From Akkermansiaceae bacterium (GTDB lineage: Bacteria > Verrucomicrobiota > Verrucomicrobiia > Verrucomicrobiales > Akkermansiaceae), in the NCBI GenBank assembly GCA_021202525.1, contig JAJQCV010000041.1, positions 1 through 52,899 of the forward strand: 52,899 nucleotides of DNA. Reading direction: 5' to 3'. Each line of letters starts with the position of its first letter. Positions within the stretch are counted from its first letter, which is position 1. A program made the position numbers and the translations under genes. Shown piece by piece: positions 1 through 9,328 of this stretch. Below the pieces are notes generated by a model that made no database searches, had not been told where the DNA came from, and saw only the letters and a program-made list of their open reading frames with translations.

Positions 1-573
1 AAAATTGACTGTATGATTGAGCACTATCGTCCAGGTGGTATCTTTTTTGGATTTATGGAAACTAATATCTTCTGAATGAAGAGTCTCCGGATTTGCTATA
101 TCGTTGCCCGTCTCTGCAAAAGGAGGGATGTAAAGCGGTATGGAATAGGACGCCCCCTGCTGGAGGATTATTTCCTGGACGGGCAGGGCGTCCAGCCGCG
201 CGCATGCCAGTATTGCGTTCCCTTTGATGTGCAGCCTGCCGTCTTTGGGGAAAAATTGATCCTGCAGAAGAAGATTAAGCGTGAATGTACCATTTCCGGT
301 GTGCAGTTCGTAGCAGCACTTCCCCAGGCTCAGGAAAGTGTTTTTCAGGAGCCTTCCTCTGGAATCCATGATCTCGATCCCTTTGACCTTCCTGTCTGGT
401 GAGGGGATGATGGCCCTGTTGTCCGTATAACTGATGTTGAAGGAGAATATGCGGCTTTCCGGTATGAAATTGAAAACCGTCAATGCAATGGCTTTTCCCT
501 GAAAAGGCTTTTCCGGTTCTCCCTGGGCAAGGGCAGAAGTGAAAAAAATAAAAAATAAGGAAAGGTACTTCAT
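1..573 (-). CDS. Secreted hypothetical protein, 3' end beyond the window
   Basis: The frame stays open from an ATG at 573 to the window edge (191 codons), so the C-terminus is missing. It starts MKYLSLFFIFFTSALAQ, a typical Sec signal peptide with a likely cut after the Ala-Gln region, so the product should be periplasmic or exported. The mature part is rich in beta-strand-like alternation (for example ESRIFSFNISYTDN) and has no motif I recognise. It is the last visible member of a minus-strand run that includes a frameshifted small secreted protein and a lipoprotein. A short stretch around residues 35-70 loosely resembles the next gene upstream (aromatic strand, Pro/Ile-rich turn, then D-S-x-G-x-x-L), so the two may be distant paralogues. 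That similarity is weak and judged by eye. Function unknown. Confidence 0.7.
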   Translation of the reverse strand, partial: MKYLSLFFIFFTSALAQGEPEKPFQGKAIALTVFNFIPESRIFSFNISYTDNRAIIPSPDRKVKGIEIMDSRGRLLKNTFLSLGKCCYELHTGNGTFTLNLLLQDQFFPKDGRLHIKGNAILACARLDALPVQEIILQQGASYSIPLYIPPFAETGNDIANPETLHSEDISFHKSKKDTTWTIVLNHTVNF

Positions 574-637
574 GAATAAGCCGCCGGAGAGTGAAATTGG
601 TGTCTTGAGTTCTTCTCTGCCGCAAAAAGAAAACCGC

Positions 638-1044
638 TCATTGGGAAGAACTCCCGTTTGTTTCCTGGGGCATGGCCCCTTTCAGGGAAACGGAGGTGGC
701 CCGTGCATCCGGCAGGGAATCGGATGATAAATGCATGTCCGCCGTATAATCTTCCGTGCCGGCGGGGTTCAGGTAATGTGGGAAATTAATGCTCGGGCAG
801 GAAAGAGCCTTTCCGGTGCTGTCGGTAGCCATGAATGCATCGGAGGCTAGGGGAACGAGCGGAACATGCCCCGCTTGAGGCGTGATCCGGAAGAAAAAGG
901 AAATGCCCGGACATTTTTTCCCTGGGAAAGGGACATTCGCGTGAAAAGGGCCTCCCATGGACCTGTCTCCGGTTGCTCCTGTGCCGCGGGCAGGAATGCC
1001 GGGAACAGGAGAGCCGCGCGGCAAAAGTGCCATCCGCTTTTCAT
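638..1044 (-). pseudogene. Small secreted protein, broken by a 1-base frameshift
   Basis: The ATG at 1044 opens a frame with a clear signal peptide (MKSGWHFCRAALLFPAFLPAA) that continues to ...KNVRAFPF and then reads out of frame to a stop at 847. The -1 frame takes over with plausible protein (FFRITPQAGHVPLVPLASD onward) to a stop at 638. The switch lies at a run of five A (plus strand, 894-898). One extra base there would give a single protein of about 135 residues. The start is 9 bases after the stop of the upstream lipoprotein gene, so the two are probably co-transcribed. It is either a real pseudogene or a base miscalled in a homopolymer. No family recognised. Confidence 0.55.
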
Positions 1045-1052
1045 GTCGGAAA

Positions 1053-1631
1053 TCAACGGTTGGAGAGCAATTCTTTCATGTCCGGCAGGCGGAAATGCAG
1101 AGGGGGAAGTTCCGTGCCGTAAGCGGTCGACTTCTCTTTCCGCAGGGTTTCCGCTCTTTCTTCCAGAGTGCGTGCGGCGTTGAGAATCTTGCGCACTTCC
1201 TGGCGTCCGCGGCCTATCTTGGAAGCGGCGCGTACAGGGTCGGGCGTCAGTTCGGGGCCTCCCTTGAGGTATTTTTCAAAATACTGCTGGTAGTGTTCCG
1301 CCAGCTCTCTTCCGCGGGCAAACAGTTTCCTGTCTTCATCCACAAAGGCGACCAGGTCCGGATCCACGTCCCTGGTGCTCAGGTCTGCAAGGTCTTCGTC
1401 CCGGTCCTTCAGAATCTTGGCCGCCTGCCGGCTGCTTTCCTCCAGGCCCGGAAGAGTCGGATTCTTTTTCAGCTTGAGGAGCCGTTCCGCCAGTGCGTCG
1501 CTTTTTTCGGAATATTCCGCATTGATGTCGGCCACCTTTTTACAGTAGGAGACGGAGGGGTCGCCGCAGGAAAACATCAGGAATGCCGCCAGCAGGGGAA
1601 CGAGGCGGCGCATGCAGGTCAGGAGAGTCAT
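1053..1631 (-). CDS. Lipoprotein, helical, unknown function
   Basis: The 192-residue product begins MTLLTCMRRLVPLLAAFLMFSCGD. The segment ending LMFSC is a lipobox-like signal, so the protein is probably lipidated at Cys22 and membrane-anchored. The rest is rich in charged residues with heptad-like spacing (EYSEKSDALAERLLKLKK; the ELAEHYQQYFEKYL region) and should be mostly alpha-helical, perhaps coiled coil. An internal Met at residue 7 would give a neater signal peptide, but the first ATG has the better upstream purine stretch (AAAAGAGAA). It lies between the large kinase gene upstream and the frameshifted secreted gene 9 bases downstream. Family not recognised. It could be an envelope partner of the neighbouring kinase, which is inference from position only. 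Confidence 0.75.
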   Translation of the reverse strand: MTLLTCMRRLVPLLAAFLMFSCGDPSVSYCKKVADINAEYSEKSDALAERLLKLKKNPTLPGLEESSRQAAKILKDRDEDLADLSTRDVDPDLVAFVDEDRKLFARGRELAEHYQQYFEKYLKGGPELTPDPVRAASKIGRGRQEVRKILNAARTLEERAETLRKEKSTAYGTELPPLHFRLPDMKELLSNR

Positions 1632-1732
1632 GGTTCTCTTTTAGCATTTCCTCAAACGGAAGCAAGAAGCTTTCATGAAAATGAACGGACCGGATCAATT
1701 GGCGGAAGGAACTGACGAACAGCGGATTCGCT

Positions 1733-4498
1733 TCATGGCCGCTCTTTCTCCCCCGGGAGCGGGAGTTCCACCACGCCGCAGCTGGAGCCGGGAACCAGCA
1801 GAATTTCCACTTCCAGGGGCAGTGTGGTGTCTGCCAGGAATCCCTCCGGAATGGAAATGCCGATGGGCTTGGAACTTTGCCCGGGGGCGACTTTCTGCGG
1901 GGCGAAAATGTCCAGCACGACACGCCCGTTCTGAAGCACGTTGAGCTTGCTGAAAGAGAAGGACTGCTCCTTGCACGTATTGTGCAGGGTCACGCCTTGG
2001 AGCGCTGCAGGGGCAAAGGGGCCGGGAACCGTGAATCTCAGGATGGTGGAACTCCCCGCTTCCACGGGAAGGGGAAGCCAGCAAGCGGCAATGGCCGACT
2101 GGAGGTTCAGGCTGGATGTCAGGTAGCCGGAGCCATTGAGCCGTTCCATCATCAGGCGGGAGAGTTCCGTGGAAACGGGCATTCCCCAGCCCTGGGAATA
2201 CATCAGGGAAAGCAGGTATGCGGCTTCCTGGTCCCTGTATTGGAGCGCCATCCTCAAAAAGCGGGCGGCCTGGGCGTAATCCCTTCTGGCCAGGGAGGGC
2301 TGCTGGGGCAGTCCGGGAAAGTAGGACGGAATGTCCATGAGCATGACGCCCAGATCCTTCATGGCCTCATAACAGCCTCCCGTGGCGGCCCGGTAAAGCC
2401 ATTCCACGCCGTTTTCCGGCCTGGGGCCTCCGGGAAAGTCCGGCGTCATCAGCGCCTTGGCCAGCGCATATTGGGCGACGGGGTAGCCTTCCCTGGACAA
2501 TTGTTCCACCGCCGCCATGTTGTCCGCCGTCACCTTCAGGCGTTCCGCGGTTTTGCTGCGGCCGGATGCCGGGGAGGAAACCAGGCGCATCAGCTCCCGG
2601 TAGGCGGGGTCCTCCCGCAGGGACTCGTCCTGAATGGCCGGGGCCGCAATGATGCGGATTTTGGGGAAAGCCTCTTCCGTCCGGGCCGGGTCTCCCTTCA
2701 AACAGGCCATCTGTACGGGAACCGGCTGCTGGGCGGCCGTTTCAAAGGCATACGTGTACGTCTGGTCCGTGTACAGCAGGGGGAGGGCCGGGAAGAAAAA
2801 CGTGGTGGTGGACTGGCCGGGAACCGTGAATGAGGGAATGGGGTTGAGGGAGCGGTCCACCAGGGCGCCGTTGGAATCCCGGATGGTCAGGTAGATGTCC
2901 TCCCTGCCGTCCGGGGAAGAGGAAATCTGAAGGTAAATGCAGGAAATGCGCAGCTCTTCCGGCAGGGGGGAAGGCAGGCTGGAGCTGCTGAGCATGCTGT
3001 CGTCCAGCCGGAGCTGGAACCGGGGTGTTTTCCGCTCTTCCAGGGAGGCGTCTTCCGCGATTCTCAGTTCCGGAATGCGGATGGAGGCCAGGTCCCGCGG
3101 AGGGATGGCCGGGAGTTTTTCCAGCCCGTTGGCGGCGGGCTGCTGGATGGCGTCCTTGATCGTGTTGATCGTCGTGCCCATGGGGGCCTGTTTCAGGTAA
3201 TCCATCAGGTAGAACGCCGCGGCGCCCGCCAGCAGCGTGCATGCGCTGCCCACCAGCAGGTACATCAGCTGGCGGTTGCGCCTGATGGTGCGGGCGGAAA
3301 GCTTGCGGGTGGCGGAGGGGGTGCCCGTGGTCCTTCCGGAAAGAGTTTTTTTACCTGAACTTTTTGTGGCGTCCAAATGGTGCGCCGGCCGGGCGCTGCT
3401 GATCTCCGCGCGGGTCAGCTGGATGGTGGCGGAGGATTCCTCCCCGGAAATGGAGCAAATGTCGTTGATCCACTCCCGGGCGTCCTGGTAGCGGCAGTTG
3501 ATCTGCGGGGCCAGCGCCTTGTCCAAAGAAAGCAGGAACTGCCGGGAATACAGGCGCATCAGCTGCGGATTGCTGTGCAGGGGCGGCATCGCGTCTTCCG
3601 CCAGCCGCACTTCCGCCCGTTCCGGAGGATGTCCGGTGAGCAGGGCGTAAAAGGTGGCCCCCACGGAATAAAGGTCGCTCCAGGGGCCTATGTTCGTCTT
3701 GCCCAGGGCCTGTTCCGGGGAGGAGTACCCCTGGGTGGTCAGGACGGTGGCGGTGTGCAGCTTCAGGGCATGCCGCGCCGCGCCGAAGTCGATGAGAACG
3801 GGCGTTCCCTCTTCCGTTAGCAGGATATTGCCGGGCTTGATGTCCCGGTGGTAAATGTGGCTGGCGTGCAGGTATTCCAGAATGCGGAGCATGCGGGTGA
3901 GCAGGCCCTTCAGTTCGTCCTCCGTATAGCGGTGGCCGGTGGTGTGGAGCTTTTCCCCCAGATAATCCAGGGACAGGCCCGTGATATGCTCCATGGCGAA
4001 GTAGGCCGTGCCGTTGGCCTCGAACACGGACAGGATTCTGACGATGCCCGGGTGGTTCAGTTCCGCCAGGGTCTGTGCTTCGCTCAAAAAGCTCTTCAGG
4101 GCCCAGGTGTAATTCTCCAGGTCGTGTTCGTTGTTGGGCCTGATATGGCCGGTCAGCGGGTCGCGGTAGGAGCAGCTTGCGGGGAAATTCTCCTTGATCA
4201 CCACGTTCCTGTTCAGGAACAGGTCTTTGGCCAGATAGGTAATGCCGAAGCCGCCGCTGCCCAGGACGCTGAGAACTTCATACTGTTCCAGCCGCGTGCC
4301 GGGAGCCAGCTCCCGCTGATAGACGAAAAACGCGCCCTTCTCTTCCGCATGGGGAAGCGGGGGCCTGCCGGGCAGAATTTCTTCCAGGCCTGTCGCCGGA
4401 GGGGGAGGCGGGGCTTGCCCTGTCGTCCCGGGCGCGGCGTCTGTCTGGCCTTCTTTTGCTGGCATGGGGAAAATTTCGGAAACGGAAACTGCGGACAT
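1733..4498 (-). CDS. Transmembrane Ser/Thr protein kinase with Sel1-like repeats
   Basis: A Hanks-type kinase of 921 residues from the ATG at 4498 (AGGAAAATG context). A Pro-rich N-terminus of about 70 residues precedes the kinase domain. Visible motifs are the glycine loop GSGGFG (80-85), the ATP-binding Lys in VVIKE (102), the catalytic loop HRDIKPGN (217-224), DFG (237-239) and SPEQ (260-263), so the kinase should be active. A basic stretch leads to one membrane helix (about 411-431), placing the kinase in the cytoplasm and the C-terminal half in the periplasm. The outer half starts with a beta-rich region and continues into Sel1/TPR-like segments (AQYALAKALM, GVEWLYRAATGG, AARFLRMAL, AAYLLSLMYSQGWGMP), followed by another beta domain. 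It is the second of two kinase genes flanking a ParA gene. An envelope sensor role is inferred. Confidence 0.92.
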   Translation of the reverse strand: MSAVSVSEIFPMPAKEGQTDAAPGTTGQAPPPPPATGLEEILPGRPPLPHAEEKGAFFVYQRELAPGTRLEQYEVLSVLGSGGFGITYLAKDLFLNRNVVIKENFPASCSYRDPLTGHIRPNNEHDLENYTWALKSFLSEAQTLAELNHPGIVRILSVFEANGTAYFAMEHITGLSLDYLGEKLHTTGHRYTEDELKGLLTRMLRILEYLHASHIYHRDIKPGNILLTEEGTPVLIDFGAARHALKLHTATVLTTQGYSSPEQALGKTNIGPWSDLYSVGATFYALLTGHPPERAEVRLAEDAMPPLHSNPQLMRLYSRQFLLSLDKALAPQINCRYQDAREWINDICSISGEESSATIQLTRAEISSARPAHHLDATKSSGKKTLSGRTTGTPSATRKLSARTIRRNRQLMYLLVGSACTLLAGAAAFYLMDYLKQAPMGTTINTIKDAIQQPAANGLEKLPAIPPRDLASIRIPELRIAEDASLEERKTPRFQLRLDDSMLSSSSLPSPLPEELRISCIYLQISSSPDGREDIYLTIRDSNGALVDRSLNPIPSFTVPGQSTTTFFFPALPLLYTDQTYTYAFETAAQQPVPVQMACLKGDPARTEEAFPKIRIIAAPAIQDESLREDPAYRELMRLVSSPASGRSKTAERLKVTADNMAAVEQLSREGYPVAQYALAKALMTPDFPGGPRPENGVEWLYRAATGGCYEAMKDLGVMLMDIPSYFPGLPQQPSLARRDYAQAARFLRMALQYRDQEAAYLLSLMYSQGWGMPVSTELSRLMMERLNGSGYLTSSLNLQSAIAACWLPLPVEAGSSTILRFTVPGPFAPAALQGVTLHNTCKEQSFSFSKLNVLQNGRVVLDIFAPQKVAPGQSSKPIGISIPEGFLADTTLPLEVEILLVPGSSCGVVELPLPGEKERP

Positions 4499-4565
4499 TT
4501 TCCTATGCCGCTCCCGGCAAGTCAAGGTGAATGCCTGTTCCGCCCCCGGAAGGCCGGAGTGGAAT

Positions 4566-5337
4566 TCAGGACTTGTGACGCTTGACGAATTCCCGCGCCG
4601 CCTTCAGGTAGGCCTCCGCCGCCGGGCCGGATGGATCGTGTTCGAAAATGGTATGGCCGAAGCTGGGCGCTTCGCCGAGTCTGATGGAACGGGGAATGAC
4701 CGTCTTGTACAGCATCTTGGGGAGGTGCTGCCCCACCTGCTCGATCACCTGCCGGGAAAGATTGGTGCGGCCGTCGTACATGGTCATCAGGACGCCTTCA
4801 TGCTTGATGTGGGGATTGGCTCCGCTGGCGCAAATCTGCGCGGTCACATGCAGAATCTTGGCAAGGCCTTCCAGCCCGAACCATTCGCACTGGAGGGGGG
4901 TGAGCACTTCGTCGCAGGCGGCCAGGGCGGAAGTCATCAGCACGCCCAGGGAGGGGGGCGTATCCATGATGCAGTAATCGTAGGAACCGGATTTGCGCAG
5001 CGGGGCGAGCGTCTCCCGGAGCCTGGTCAGATGGTCGCCGGCCCGCGCCAGCTCTATCTCCACACCGGCCAGGTCCATGGTGGAGGGAATAATGTCCAGC
5101 CGTTTTCTGCCGGAAGGCCGGATGCACTGTTCCGCAGGAATCTGGTTGAGCAGGGCGGGGTACAGGCTGGCCGTCTCCCGGGTGTCGATGCCCAGACCGC
5201 TGGTGGCGTTGGCCTGCGGGTCCAGGTCAATGACGAGAATTTTCTTTTTCAGCTGGGCCAGGGCGGCGGCCAGGTTGATAGCCGTGGTGGTCTTTCCCAC
5301 TCCCCCCTTTCTGGTTGGCGATGGCGATGATTTTCAT
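4566..5337 (-). pseudogene. parA: ParA/Soj-type ATPase, frameshifted in the Walker A motif
   Basis: The ATG at 5337 encodes MKIIAIANQKGG, the canonical ParA start, and then the frame breaks at a run of six C on the plus strand (5302-5307). With five, the frame would read QKGGVGKTTTAINLAAALAQ and continue to the stop at 4566, giving about 256 residues. The downstream part has the deviant Walker B (VIDLDPQANATSGLG), a switch region with DTPPSLG, and the usual C-terminal fold. ParA ATPases dimerise on DNA with ATP and position chromosomes or protein cargo. No parB is next to it. The gene sits between two transmembrane Ser/Thr kinases, all on one strand. Because the break removes the P-loop from one reading frame, the gene as written is dead. 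A homopolymer sequencing error is at least as likely. Confidence 0.85.
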
Positions 5338-5479
5338 GAGGAAAGCGGTGCAGCGACACGGTAGCACAATGCGCCCCCCTTTCAAACATTTTCCTGAATG
5401 GGAGAACCCGGAAAGCCGCGGTCCGGGCGAGAGCCGTGCCGCGATGGTGCGGCCCCGCCGGGAGAAAAGCCCTTCTTCG

Positions 5480-8113
5480 TCAGGGAGCCGGAGAAGCGGG
5501 CGCACGTTCCGAGGAAAGAACGAGGCGGAACCCCAGGGCATCGTCCCGTGTGTTTTCCGGCAGCGGAGTGCGGATGCTGGTGGTGAGCTGCTTGGGACGG
5601 AAGGACAGGTAGCTGCCGCCGCGGGCTACTCCGTGACTGCGTATGGGAAGGCTTTCCGGACCTCCGTAATTGTCGTCCACCCACTCCATCACGTTGCCTT
5701 CCAGGTCGTACAGGCCCAGGCGGTTGGGGGGGAATGACCTGACGGGAGCGGTATAGGGTTGCCCGTCCTCGTAATCCACAATCACGCGGGAGGAGGGAAG
5801 GTAAATCAGGGCGGACTGGTCAGCAAAATTGCCCGTTCCGTTCGGCGGGGGCCAGGAAGTCCCCCACGGGAACACCTCCTTGGAATGGTCATGCGGCAGC
5901 GTTTTTTCATAGGGGGAGGTTCCCTTTTCCTCCCCAAGCTGCATCCAGGCGCTCCATTCCGCGTCTTTGGGCAGGCGGTAGGAATCATGCTGGTCAATCA
6001 GCCCCTGGGCGCGCTCTCTGTTGGTGAGCCATCTGGCAAAGGCCTGCGCGTCCTGCCTGCTCACATTCACCACCGGATGGTCGTCTTCCTGGGGGAATCC
6101 CGGCTTGGCCGGGGCTTTGAGGCCCGTGGCTTTCAGGAACTGCTGGAAATCCTTGACGCGCACTTCATGGGCCATCGCCAGTGTATTGCTCCCCGCAGGT
6201 ACCAGGTCCATCCCCAGGCTGTTGGTCCAGGGGGAGCCGAACACCACGGACTTGTCCGGTTCAAGCTGGAGAGAAAGGTACAGGTCCTGCGGATCAAGCC
6301 CCCTGCGCCGCATCGTGGCGTGCCCCGGCAGCTTGATCTCAATCACGTAAGGCACCTGGTTGACATACTCCTCAATGGGCGTCCTGCCGATGAGCCTGTT
6401 GTTGAAAAACACGCTGGCTCCCGGCGGGTTGGTCGTAACGGTGATGGGAACCTGGAAGACGCGGGTGACGTTCAGGACGTACGAGCTCCGTCCGTCCGTC
6501 CGTTCGGAACCCTGCGGGCCCGGATCCGCATTGATGGAAAACTCCTTGCCCAGCAGGCCCTCCCGTTCGCACTTCTTGTTCAGCCACGCTAGGTATGCCG
6601 TAATGCCGTCCTGGGTCAGCAGGGCCAGGTCCTTTTCCGGATGGCCCGGCTGCACCTGCTGCCGCTGCATTTGAAAATTGCCCTGCTGCTTGTCCTCTTT
6701 CAGGAACTTGTTGAACAGGGCGGCCGTCAGAGGCGTCTCCGCTACATGGCGCGTCTCCGCCGGAAGATAGGTAACGCCCTCCGTATCCTTCCAGGACTGC
6801 CCGTCCGTGGGCGGATGGTACTCTTTCAGGACTCCTCCCAGCGCCAGCGTGGAGCCTCCTGCAACAGTCCCCGTCTCCTCCTTGTCCGCAAACCCCGACT
6901 TCTTGATGGTGTACACGACGGTGGTGCCGGCAGGCAATTCGATGGGGCCGTAAGGCGTTTCATCCAGATAATTCCCGTCGGCGTCATAGACGGACGCCCC
7001 CGCCGGAGAACTGGTGACCAGCACGTACCCGTTCCGGGACTCTTCCTCCGGCGCGGACTGGTGGGAATGCGCTTCCGCCGGGATGTCCGGCTCCTGTGCA
7101 TGCTGCTGTTCGTTGAGCCAGAGGACTCCCCAGTACGCCGTCAGGCCGCCGGCAATGGCGGCCCCCAGAAGCTGGAAGGTGCGTCTGAACTTGCGGCGGT
7201 TTTTCTTCTGAAGCCGGAAGCGGGACGGAACTTCATACCCTCTCAGCGCGTCTATCTTTTCCGCCAGCTCCTCCGCGGAATCGATCGTGCACTCCTCCAC
7301 GCGCGGTTCCGCGGCCTGGCAGATAATGGTATTGAACGCCTGCCACTTCTTCTGCACGGTGCCTGCCGGCAATTCATCCGGCAGTTCGGGAAAATCCATG
7401 CGGTCCTTCCCGGTGCTGATCTCATACAGCACTTTGGCCAGGGCATAAACATCCGCCCTGCGGGTCCCGGGACCGTCCGGAGGAATGAACCCCTCCGTGC
7501 CGACAAAACTGCGCTGGTCCAGATGGGCCACCAGGCCGATATCCGCCAGCTTGGGCCGCCCGTTCACGAAAATGACGTTGGCGGGCTTGATGTCCCGGTG
7601 CGTCAGGTTCTTGCTGTGCAGGTACAGCAGCGCGTGGGCAAGCTGGCTGCCCACCTCCAGGCAGTAATCCAGGGGAAGGGGCTTGTTGCCGGAAAACTTC
7701 TTGTCCGTCTGGAGCGTGCGGGGAATATACTCGTCCGGGTTGATATGGACTCCCGTGCGGGCGTCGTCGCCCAGCTCCATCACGTAATAATAAAAGGGGG
7801 AGCCTTCGTCGTGGCGGCCCACATGCAGGATGTGCACCAGGCCCGGATGGTTGCGGGCGATGGGCTCGTATTGAAGAATGCCTTCAAACTCCCGGTTGAA
7901 GGTCCGTTCGTCCTCAAAATCCTCCCTCCAGACGATTTTGACGGCCCTCCACGCGCCCGTCAGGGCTTTTGCCAGCCAAACCTCTCCATACGCTCCGCTG
8001 CCGATCTGGCGAACCACTTCATGGTCCGGAATGGAAGGGGTGGGACGCACCACCCGTTTCACGGGCAGTGTCGGCAGGTTGCCGCCGGGCACGGGTGATG
8101 CGTCCGAAGTCAT
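5480..8113 (-). CDS. Transmembrane Ser/Thr kinase with PEGA and FGE-like domains
   Basis: 877 residues. The N-terminal kinase domain has glycine loop GSGAYG (38-43), Lys59 in AVKIVW, catalytic loop HRDIKPANV (172-180), and DIG (191-193) where DFG is usual. The Asp is kept, so activity is plausible. A basic segment leads to one membrane helix (about 313-333). The extracytoplasmic part alternates a PEGA domain (about 361-430), a shortened formylglycine-generating-enzyme (FGE)-like segment (about 445-530), a second PEGA domain (about 553-618) and a full FGE-sulfatase fold (about 624-868, with FPWG, GLYDLEGNVMEWV and ARGGSY). The last segment has no cysteine where catalytic FGEs carry theirs, so it is probably a binding module. 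It begins 15 bases after the kbl stop and may be co-transcribed with it. Confidence 0.92.
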   Translation of the reverse strand: MTSDASPVPGGNLPTLPVKRVVRPTPSIPDHEVVRQIGSGAYGEVWLAKALTGAWRAVKIVWREDFEDERTFNREFEGILQYEPIARNHPGLVHILHVGRHDEGSPFYYYVMELGDDARTGVHINPDEYIPRTLQTDKKFSGNKPLPLDYCLEVGSQLAHALLYLHSKNLTHRDIKPANVIFVNGRPKLADIGLVAHLDQRSFVGTEGFIPPDGPGTRRADVYALAKVLYEISTGKDRMDFPELPDELPAGTVQKKWQAFNTIICQAAEPRVEECTIDSAEELAEKIDALRGYEVPSRFRLQKKNRRKFRRTFQLLGAAIAGGLTAYWGVLWLNEQQHAQEPDIPAEAHSHQSAPEEESRNGYVLVTSSPAGASVYDADGNYLDETPYGPIELPAGTTVVYTIKKSGFADKEETGTVAGGSTLALGGVLKEYHPPTDGQSWKDTEGVTYLPAETRHVAETPLTAALFNKFLKEDKQQGNFQMQRQQVQPGHPEKDLALLTQDGITAYLAWLNKKCEREGLLGKEFSINADPGPQGSERTDGRSSYVLNVTRVFQVPITVTTNPPGASVFFNNRLIGRTPIEEYVNQVPYVIEIKLPGHATMRRRGLDPQDLYLSLQLEPDKSVVFGSPWTNSLGMDLVPAGSNTLAMAHEVRVKDFQQFLKATGLKAPAKPGFPQEDDHPVVNVSRQDAQAFARWLTNRERAQGLIDQHDSYRLPKDAEWSAWMQLGEEKGTSPYEKTLPHDHSKEVFPWGTSWPPPNGTGNFADQSALIYLPSSRVIVDYEDGQPYTAPVRSFPPNRLGLYDLEGNVMEWVDDNYGGPESLPIRSHGVARGGSYLSFRPKQLTTSIRTPLPENTRDDALGFRLVLSSERAPASPAP

Positions 8114-8128
8114 GAGCGGGCCGGGAAA

Positions 8129-9328
8129 TCAGGAAATGACGCCCAGGTTCTTGCCCACCTTGCAGAAGGCTTCAATCGCCTTGTCCAGCTGTTCGCGGGT
8201 GTGGGCGGCGGAAATCTGGGTGCGGATGCGTGCCTGCCCCTTGGGCACCACGGGGTAGAAGAACCCCACGGCATACACGCCTTCGTTCAGGAGCTGTGCG
8301 GAAAACTGCTGGGACAGGACGGCATCCCCCAGCATCACCGGGGAAATCGGGTGGTCCTTGCCGCCGATGGTGAAGCCGGCGCCGGTCATCGCGTCGCGGA
8401 AATATTTGGTATTGGCTTCCACGCGGTCGCGCGCTTCCGTGGAACCTTCCAGAAGGTCCAGCACCTTGATGGACGCGGCCACGATCGCCGGGGCCACGCT
8501 GTTGGAAAACAGGTAGGGGCGCGCCTTCTGGCGCAGGACGTCCACCACTTCCTTCGGGCCGGAAACGTAGCCGCCGGACGCGCCGCCCAGGGCCTTGCCG
8601 AGTGTCCCCGTCGTGATGTCTATTTTGCCGAACAGGCCGCGGTATTCATGCGTGCCGCGTCCCCTCCTGCCCAGGAAGCCCGTGGCGTGGCAGTCATCGA
8701 AATGGACGATGGCGTTGTACTTGGCCGCCAGTTCGTGAATCTTGTCAAGCTGGGCAATGATGCCGTCCATGGAAAAGACGCCGTCCGTGGAAATCAGCTT
8801 GACGCGGGCGCCTGCGGCGTCCGCTTCCTGCAGCTTGGCTTCCAGGTCCGCCATGTCATTGTTGGAGTAGCGGAAGCGCTTGGCCTTGCAGAGGCGCACC
8901 CCGTCAATGATGGAGGCATGGTTCAGGGAATCGGAAATAATGGCGTCGTCCGCGGTCAGCAGCCCTTCGAACAGGCCGCCGTTGGCGTCAAAGCAGGAGG
9001 GGAACAGGATCGTGTCTTCCGTGCCCAGGAACTCGGAAAGGCGTTCCTCCAGCTGGCGGTGCAGGGTCTGGGTGCCGCAGATGAACCGGACGGACGCCAT
9101 GCCGAACCCCCACTGGTCAATCGCCTTCTTGGCCGCTTCCATCACTTCCGGATTATTGGCCAGGCCCAGGTAATTGTTGGCGCACATGTTGATGACGGAA
9201 CGGCCGTCTTTCAGCGTTACCTGGGAATACTGCTGGGAGGCGATAAAGCGTTCTTCCTTGTACAGGCCTTCTTCGCGCAGGCCGTTCAGCGTCGTCGTCA
9301 GGATATTCTTGAACTCGGGGGTATACAT
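8129..9328 (-). CDS. kbl: Glycine C-acetyltransferase (2-amino-3-ketobutyrate CoA ligase)
   Basis: Pyridoxal-phosphate enzyme of the alpha-oxoamine synthase family. It interconverts glycine plus acetyl-CoA with 2-amino-3-oxobutyrate plus CoA, the second step of threonine breakdown. The start [10 protein letters not shown] at 9328 gives 399 residues, the usual length; the frame is open further upstream but that extension has no family character. Visible landmarks are the substrate-loop [10 protein letters not shown], the PLP-contacting [10 protein letters not shown] (209-218) and the Schiff-base lysine in [10 protein letters not shown] (Lys245). The TLGKALGG and [13 protein letters not shown] wording matches Kbl better than the biotin or haem synthases. 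No threonine dehydrogenase gene is in view. The kinase gene follows after 15 bases. Confidence 0.95.
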   Translation of the reverse strand: MYTPEFKNILTTTLNGLREEGLYKEERFIASQQYSQVTLKDGRSVINMCANNYLGLANNPEVMEAAKKAIDQWGFGMASVRFICGTQTLHRQLEERLSEFLGTEDTILFPSCFDANGGLFEGLLTADDAIISDSLNHASIIDGVRLCKAKRFRYSNNDMADLEAKLQEADAAGARVKLISTDGVFSMDGIIAQLDKIHELAAKYNAIVHFDDCHATGFLGRRGRGTHEYRGLFGKIDITTGTLGKALGGASGGYVSGPKEVVDVLRQKARPYLFSNSVAPAIVAASIKVLDLLEGSTEARDRVEANTKYFRDAMTGAGFTIGGKDHPISPVMLGDAVLSQQFSAQLLNEGVYAVGFFYPVVPKGQARIRTQISAAHTREQLDKAIEAFCKVGKNLGVIS

